This document shows, piece after piece, positions 6,249 through 9,918 of a stretch of 9,918 bases of DNA. Origin of the DNA: Verrucomicrobiota bacterium (lineage in GTDB: Bacteria; Chlamydiota; Chlamydiia; Chlamydiales; FEN-1388); NCBI GenBank assembly GCA_018239705.1, contig JAFEGS010000624.1, forward strand, positions 1-9,918. Reading direction: 5' to 3'. The position numbers and the translations under genes are program-made. The stretch's first letter is position 1, and each line of letters opens with the position of its first letter. Under the pieces are notes generated by a model. It was not told the DNA's origin. It searched no databases and saw only the letters and a list, made by a program, of their open reading frames with translations.

Positions 6249-7556
6249 ATGAAAAATGTAGCTATTATTGGATTGGGAAAGAGCGGTCTATCGGCCTCTC
6301 GCTATCTTCGAAAAAAGGGTGTCAAGGTTTGGGGCTGCGATGACTATGCAACGCATGTACAAACAGATGACCATCTTCAAGTTGTAAAGCCGGGGCAGCT
6401 TATGAAGCTGATTGAGCAGAGGATGTTTTCCTTCATGCTCATCTCTCCGGGCATTCGCCTTTCGCATCCGCTTGTACAGAAGGCAAGAGAATATGGGCTG
6501 GAGGTCTTCTGCGATATTGAATATGCCTTTAGAGAGCTTGAGAAAAACCGTGTACCCATTTTCGGCATTACCGGCACCAACGGAAAGACCACTACGACGC
6601 TTTTGGTCTCTTTCATTATGAACCATGCAGGGCTTTCAGCAAAGCCTGTGGGCAATATTGGTGTACCATTACTCGATGAAGTGGAAGAGACAAACGATAC
6701 CAATTTTGTGCTTGAACTGAGCTCCTTTCAGCTTCAAACTATCCATACGCCGCTTCTTCAAGCAGCGATACTGCTCAACATATCACCTAACCACCTCGAC
6801 CACCACTCCGATTTTGGTGAGTATATACGAGCAAAACAGCACATCGGCAATATTGTAGGACCGGATGGCACGCTGTTTCTTCAAGAAAAGGCTTTCAGGG
6901 CCCATTCGTGGGAGCATACAAGGGGCCATATTGTTCGGTTTGGGTTTACTGCTGCTTGCGAAATTTTTGGCGATGGCCAAAGAATTGTGCGCTTTGGCGT
7001 TCAGGAAGAAGAACTTCCCAAAGCACTCCAGGGAGTTTTTTCACACGATGCTGAAAATTTTCTGGCAGCGTATGCACTCTGTAGGCACATAGGAATTTCT
7101 CCAAAGCAGTGCGTAGATGCCTATTCCAACTTCCGTAAGCCGCCACATCGCCTTCAGCTAGTACGAACGTGCCACGGCGTGAGCTTTTATGACGACAGCA
7201 AGGCGACCAATATTGAGGCAGTCATTCGCGCTGTGGAGTCTCTGCAAGCAAATATTGTCCTCATTGCCGGTGGTGTGCATAAGGGCTATCCCTACTATGC
7301 GTGGAAATCGGCTTTTGAAGGTAAAGTAAAGAAGATGTTCCTGGTAGGAGAAGCTGCGTGCCATATGGAAAAGGACCTGGAAGGTAGCGTCCCAATGGAG
7401 CGCTGTTCATCTTTTGAAGAGGCTGTACTGGGAGCAGCCTCAATGGCAAAGTCAGGGGATAAGGTAGTCCTTTCACCCGGCTGTTCCAGCTTTGATATGT
7501 TTTCCTGCTTTGAAGACCGCGGAAGGAAATTTCAAGAACTTGTCCATCAGATATGA
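6249..7556 (+). CDS. murD: UDP-N-acetylmuramoyl-L-alanine--D-glutamate ligase MurD
   Basis: A 435-residue cytoplasmic Mur ligase adding D-Glu to UDP-MurNAc-L-Ala with ATP. Domain 1 begins at once with the Rossmann-like VAIIGLGKSGLSASRYL (4-20). The ATP loop is GITGTNGKTTTT (106-117). LELSSFQLQTI (155-165), NISPNHLDHH (177-186) with the nearby AK pair (195-196, position of the carbamylated lysine), FYDDSKATN, AGGVHKGYPY and LSPGCSSFDMF complete the family set. The frame is open upstream into mraY, but ATG 6249 gives the standard MurD N-terminus and is used here; the ribosome site is weak (AGAG about 7 bases before). Its stop overlaps the next start as ATGA. Confidence 0.95.
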   Translation: MKNVAIIGLGKSGLSASRYLRKKGVKVWGCDDYATHVQTDDHLQVVKPGQLMKLIEQRMFSFMLISPGIRLSHPLVQKAREYGLEVFCDIEYAFRELEKNRVPIFGITGTNGKTTTTLLVSFIMNHAGLSAKPVGNIGVPLLDEVEETNDTNFVLELSSFQLQTIHTPLLQAAILLNISPNHLDHHSDFGEYIRAKQHIGNIVGPDGTLFLQEKAFRAHSWEHTRGHIVRFGFTAACEIFGDGQRIVRFGVQEEELPKALQGVFSHDAENFLAAYALCRHIGISPKQCVDAYSNFRKPPHRLQLVRTCHGVSFYDDSKATNIEAVIRAVESLQANIVLIAGGVHKGYPYYAWKSAFEGKVKKMFLVGEAACHMEKDLEGSVPMERCSSFEEAVLGAASMAKSGDKVVLSPGCSSFDMFSCFEDRGRKFQELVHQI

Positions 7557-8425
7557 GCCTTCGCATCGTAGTTGCAGGCGGGTCGGGGATGATAGGCTCT
7601 GCACTTGTGCCCTATTTGAAGTCTTTGGGGCATGAGGTAGTGCTCTTAAAGCGAAACAGCGAGCAGCACAAGGGCTATATGCCGCTTGAAGCGCTTGACG
7701 GGAGTGATGCCATCATTAACCTGGCAGGATATTCCCTTCTGAAAAAGCGCTGGACTAAGCAGGTGCGAGAAAAAATCGTGAGCAGCCGCTTGACAGCGAC
7801 TCAGGCGCTCTCCGATGCAATCCGTACACTTAAAAAGCCTCCAAAACTCTTTATTTCAGCATCAGCTGCCGGGTATTATGGCGATTGTGGGGATGCAAAG
7901 GTCACAGAGGAGAGCCCTCCGGGAAGTGGATTTTTGGCTGCCCTCTGTCGTGACTGGGAGGAAGAGGCATTAAAGGCAGCCTCTTCTCAGACAAGAGTGG
8001 TCTGTTTGCGGATCGGGCTCGTGCTTACGCCGGAAGCTGGCCTGCTTGCAACACTGCTCCCTCTTTTTCGCTTAGGACTGGGAGGAACGCTTGGTTCCGG
8101 CAAGCAGTATATGAGCTGGATTGCAATGGAAGACCTTCTCGAGTTGATCCATTTTGTATTGCAGCACCCAGAGCTTGCGGGCGCGGTGAATGCGACGGCT
8201 CCCATCCCTGTGACAAATAAAACTTTTACTGATATCTTAGCGAAAGCTGTGCATCGTCCTGCCTGGTTTTCAGCTCCTTCATGGCTCCTTCGATTGGTTT
8301 TGGGCAAGATTGCAGATGAGGCGATCCTTATAGGTGCAAGAGTCTATCCGCAAAAAGCGATTGATGCAGGCTTTAGATTTTTGTATAATGATCTGCATAA
8401 AATCAATTTTGTAAGGAAAAAATGA
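7553..8425 (+). CDS. TIGR01777/YfcH-like NAD(P)-binding SDR-family protein
   Basis: A 290-residue protein of the extended short-chain dehydrogenase family (YfcH, SDR39U1). The N-terminal Rossmann loop is GGSGMIGSAL (9-18). Further marks of the family are INLAGYSL (55-62), KRWTKQVREKIVSSR (65-79), SASAAGYYG (102-110), FLAALCRDWEEEA (127-139), LRIGLVL (152-158) and GSGKQYMSWI.MEDL (181-195). The C-terminal DUF1731 part runs from about 238 (FSAPSWLLRLVLG) to LYNDL near 280. Such proteins bind NAD(P)H, but their substrate is generally unknown and no reaction can be assigned here. The gene overlaps murD by four bases (ATGA) and has no clear ribosome site of its own, so it depends on murD translation. 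That gives it a fixed ratio to the cell-wall enzymes but does not prove a shared pathway. Confidence 0.9.
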   Translation: MSLRIVVAGGSGMIGSALVPYLKSLGHEVVLLKRNSEQHKGYMPLEALDGSDAIINLAGYSLLKKRWTKQVREKIVSSRLTATQALSDAIRTLKKPPKLFISASAAGYYGDCGDAKVTEESPPGSGFLAALCRDWEEEALKAASSQTRVVCLRIGLVLTPEAGLLATLLPLFRLGLGGTLGSGKQYMSWIAMEDLLELIHFVLQHPELAGAVNATAPIPVTNKTFTDILAKAVHRPAWFSAPSWLLRLVLGKIADEAILIGARVYPQKAIDAGFRFLYNDLHKINFVRKK

Positions 8426-9330
8426 CAAAACGAAAGGCTGCGCGCTGGATTCTCGTAGCTGCGATGCTAGGCTATGTAACATTTTTGGGCGTGCGTGCCT
8501 GGGAAAGACGCACAGATGGGTTTACTGTCGAAAAGATGCATTCCGACCTGCCCTATGACCCAGCCTGGGACATCAAGGTAAGCCAAGAAGAGCTTGCAAA
8601 TGTAAATAAAATCTTGAATCAACCCTATAGGTACTTGGGCCATGGGTTTCAGTGCTACGCCTTTTTAAGTGAAGATGGTACGTACGTACTGAAGTTTATG
8701 CGCCACCAGCGGCTGCGTCCCCCGGTTATGTTCGACTGGCTGCCAAATATCGCCTATTTCCAAGAGCTGAAAAAACAAAAGACACAAGAGCGATTTAGCC
8801 GGATGCAGCACCTCTTTAGGGGCTTCAAAGTGGGCTTTGAATATGTTCCTGAACAGACAGGGCTCGTATTTCTCCACCTCAACAAGACGCAAAATCAGCA
8901 CCCAACAATCGCCATCTACGACAAAAGCGGGGCCAAGCACGAGATTGATTTGGACAAGACTGAGTTTGTGCTTCAGCGAAAAGCTCTTCTTATAAAGCCG
9001 GTAATTATTGGGCTGATGAATAGCGGCAAGGTGGATGAGGCGAAAGAGCGGATCAACCAGATTTTTGCCCTCCTTGTTGAGTGTTCAAAAAGGGGAATCC
9101 AGGATATGGATGGGGCATTGATTCGTAAGGACAATTTGGGCTTTCTTGGATCTAGAGCTATCTACATTGATTCGGGCAAGCTGAGCTGCAAGGAATCAAT
9201 CAGGCAGAAGGCGCGATTTGTGCAAGATCTTCACCGCTTAAGACCTCTTCACAAGTGGCTCTCAGAGAGCTATCCGGAGCTTGCTAAGCATTTTGAAGTA
9301 GAAAAAAAGCGCGTAATCGATGCTTTCTGA
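8422..9330 (+). CDS. Unrecognised membrane-anchored protein with kinase-like motifs
   Basis: I do not recognise this 302-residue protein. Residues 9-23 form a single hydrophobic segment after a basic start (TKRKAAR), read as an N-terminal membrane anchor or uncleaved signal, with the rest outside the hydrophobic core. Two regions recall a protein-kinase-like fold. The first is a Gly/aromatic loop YLGHGFQCYAFLSEDG (71-86) leading to VLKF with K91. The second is a GIQDMDG...DNLGF stretch (225-241) followed by YIDSGKL (248-254), resembling a catalytic D...N loop and a metal-binding DxG (D250, S251, G252). The resemblance is only at motif level. A helical charged stretch lies between about 112 and 135. 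It overlaps the preceding gene as ATGA but also has its own ribosome site (AAGGA about 4-5 bases before ATG) and shares one base with the rlmH start. Confidence 0.85.
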   Translation: MTKRKAARWILVAAMLGYVTFLGVRAWERRTDGFTVEKMHSDLPYDPAWDIKVSQEELANVNKILNQPYRYLGHGFQCYAFLSEDGTYVLKFMRHQRLRPPVMFDWLPNIAYFQELKKQKTQERFSRMQHLFRGFKVGFEYVPEQTGLVFLHLNKTQNQHPTIAIYDKSGAKHEIDLDKTEFVLQRKALLIKPVIIGLMNSGKVDEAKERINQIFALLVECSKRGIQDMDGALIRKDNLGFLGSRAIYIDSGKLSCKESIRQKARFVQDLHRLRPLHKWLSESYPELAKHFEVEKKRVIDAF

Positions 9331-9752
9331 TGATTAAAATCAAATTTTTGTCCGTAGGGAAAACTCACGAGAAATGGCTTGAGGAGGGTATTGACATGTA
9401 TGTCAAGCGCATGTCTCCTTGGGCTCAGTTTGAATTTATCTGGCTTAAGGATGCTTCCCAGCTCGAAAAGGCGCTCTCTGCAGAAAAGCATGTGGTGATT
9501 CTCGATCCCAAAGGCCAGCAGGTTGACAGCCATCGCTTTGCCGATTGGTTTTTCAAGAAGGTCGAGCAGGCCGGCTCTCGGCTTACCTTTGCGATAGGCC
9601 CCGCTGAGGGCTTTTCTGAGAAGGTGAAGGCGGAGTATGAAGCAATCAGCTTTTCACAGCTCACCTTTACGCATCAGCTGGCACGGCTCATTTTAATTGA
9701 ACAGCTTTTCCGAGCCTTTGAAATTAAGAAAGGTTCTGCGTATCATAAATGA
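9330..9752 (+). CDS. rlmH: 23S rRNA (pseudouridine-1915-N3)-methyltransferase RlmH
   Basis: A 140-residue SPOUT-family methyltransferase; the family is usually about 155 residues and acts as a homodimer on pseudouridine 1915 in helix 69 of the 23S rRNA of the 70S ribosome. N-terminal IKFLSVGKTHEKWLEEGI (3-20) and YVKRM (24-28) are typical. The SAM-knot region has FAIGPAEGFS (87-96), then THQLARLILIEQLFRAF (114-130) and the terminal YHK (138-140) that closes the active site. The glycine loop reads IGPAEG where IGG(x)(E/N)G is usual, so the second Gly is Pro. The start overlaps the previous stop as TGATG with no ribosome site of its own. It is the last gene of the operon in this window; I see no convincing terminator right after it. 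Confidence 0.95.
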   Translation: MIKIKFLSVGKTHEKWLEEGIDMYVKRMSPWAQFEFIWLKDASQLEKALSAEKHVVILDPKGQQVDSHRFADWFFKKVEQAGSRLTFAIGPAEGFSEKVKAEYEAISFSQLTFTHQLARLILIEQLFRAFEIKKGSAYHK

Positions 9753-9812
9753 GGTAATACCCCATCAGGCATATACCGATTTCACTTGAGACTTATTGTT
9801 CTCTCTCTGGGT

Positions 9813-9875
9813 CTCTGCGTTGAAAATATCTCAGACCTTATCCAGGACCGTTTTAGCGAGAAAATCAACGCAGAG
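9813..9875. repeat. 11-bp inverted repeat pair in the intergenic region after rlmH
   Basis: ctctgcgttga (9813-9823) is exactly complementary to tcaacgcagag (9865-9875), with 41 bases between. The spacing and the lack of a T-run make it a poor terminator. The surrounding 9753-9918 contains no open frame of note, ribosome site or RNA gene that I can recognise. The arms resemble degenerate 'tctctgcgtt' elements that I recall from intergenic regions of unrelated bacteria, so this may be a small dispersed repeat or the end of a mobile element crossing the window edge. Confidence 0.45.
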
Positions 9876-9918
9876 CGTGACAAACCCTACGTGCCCCTTA
9901 CCGGGAAATAACAAATTA

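Noticed and set aside
9753..9776. Possible terminator right after rlmH (ggta...tacc)
   Set aside because: The stem is short and mismatched and is not followed by a T-run.

Overview
The window reads as a bacterial chromosome segment, most likely from the Chlamydiae (environmental, Parachlamydiales-type). This rests on the murF-mraY-murD order, which Chlamydia also has, on the enlarged MraY, and on an accessory toxin-antitoxin/ATPase segment of a kind common in amoeba-associated relatives. The lineage is inferred from recall of gene order and protein features, not from a search. Genes are tightly packed.

Left part (1-2682) is accessory in character. It opens with the 3' end of a Phd/prevent-host-death-like antitoxin gene, overlapping by one base a complete PIN-domain (VapC/FitB-type) toxin gene. 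A strong 16-bp-stem hairpin separates this from a convergent, unrecognised 136-residue gene on the minus strand. A divergent intergenic region (1033-1251) follows. It carries two 32-bp units of identical length, each bounded by the inverted heptamers TGCACAT and ATGTGCA, exactly 52 bp apart and wrapped around a good promoter. That promoter drives a 476-residue ATPase with a DUF234/PD-(D/E)XK-like C-terminus.

Middle part (2690-3605, minus strand) holds a tRNA-Cys(GCA) gene followed 22 nt later by rsmI, the 16S rRNA C1402 2'-O-methyltransferase, which starts at a GTG. A promoter just upstream of the tRNA probably serves both.

Right part (3694-9752, plus strand) is one compact operon: murF, mraY, murD, a TIGR01777/YfcH-like SDR-family protein, an unrecognised membrane-anchored protein with faint kinase-like motifs, and rlmH (23S rRNA pseudouridine-1915 N3-methyltransferase). 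Gaps are 5-6 bases at most or the genes overlap (ATGA, TGATG), so translational coupling is likely. MurF, MraY and MurD are peptidoglycan precursor enzymes: MurD adds D-Glu to UDP-MurNAc-L-Ala, MurF adds the terminal dipeptide, and MraY transfers the finished phospho-MurNAc-pentapeptide to undecaprenyl phosphate, giving lipid I. Two rRNA methyltransferases (RsmI, RlmH) flank the cell-wall block.

The last 166 bases (9753-9918) contain no recognisable gene, only an 11-bp inverted repeat pair. No stretch over 300 bases is without a gene.
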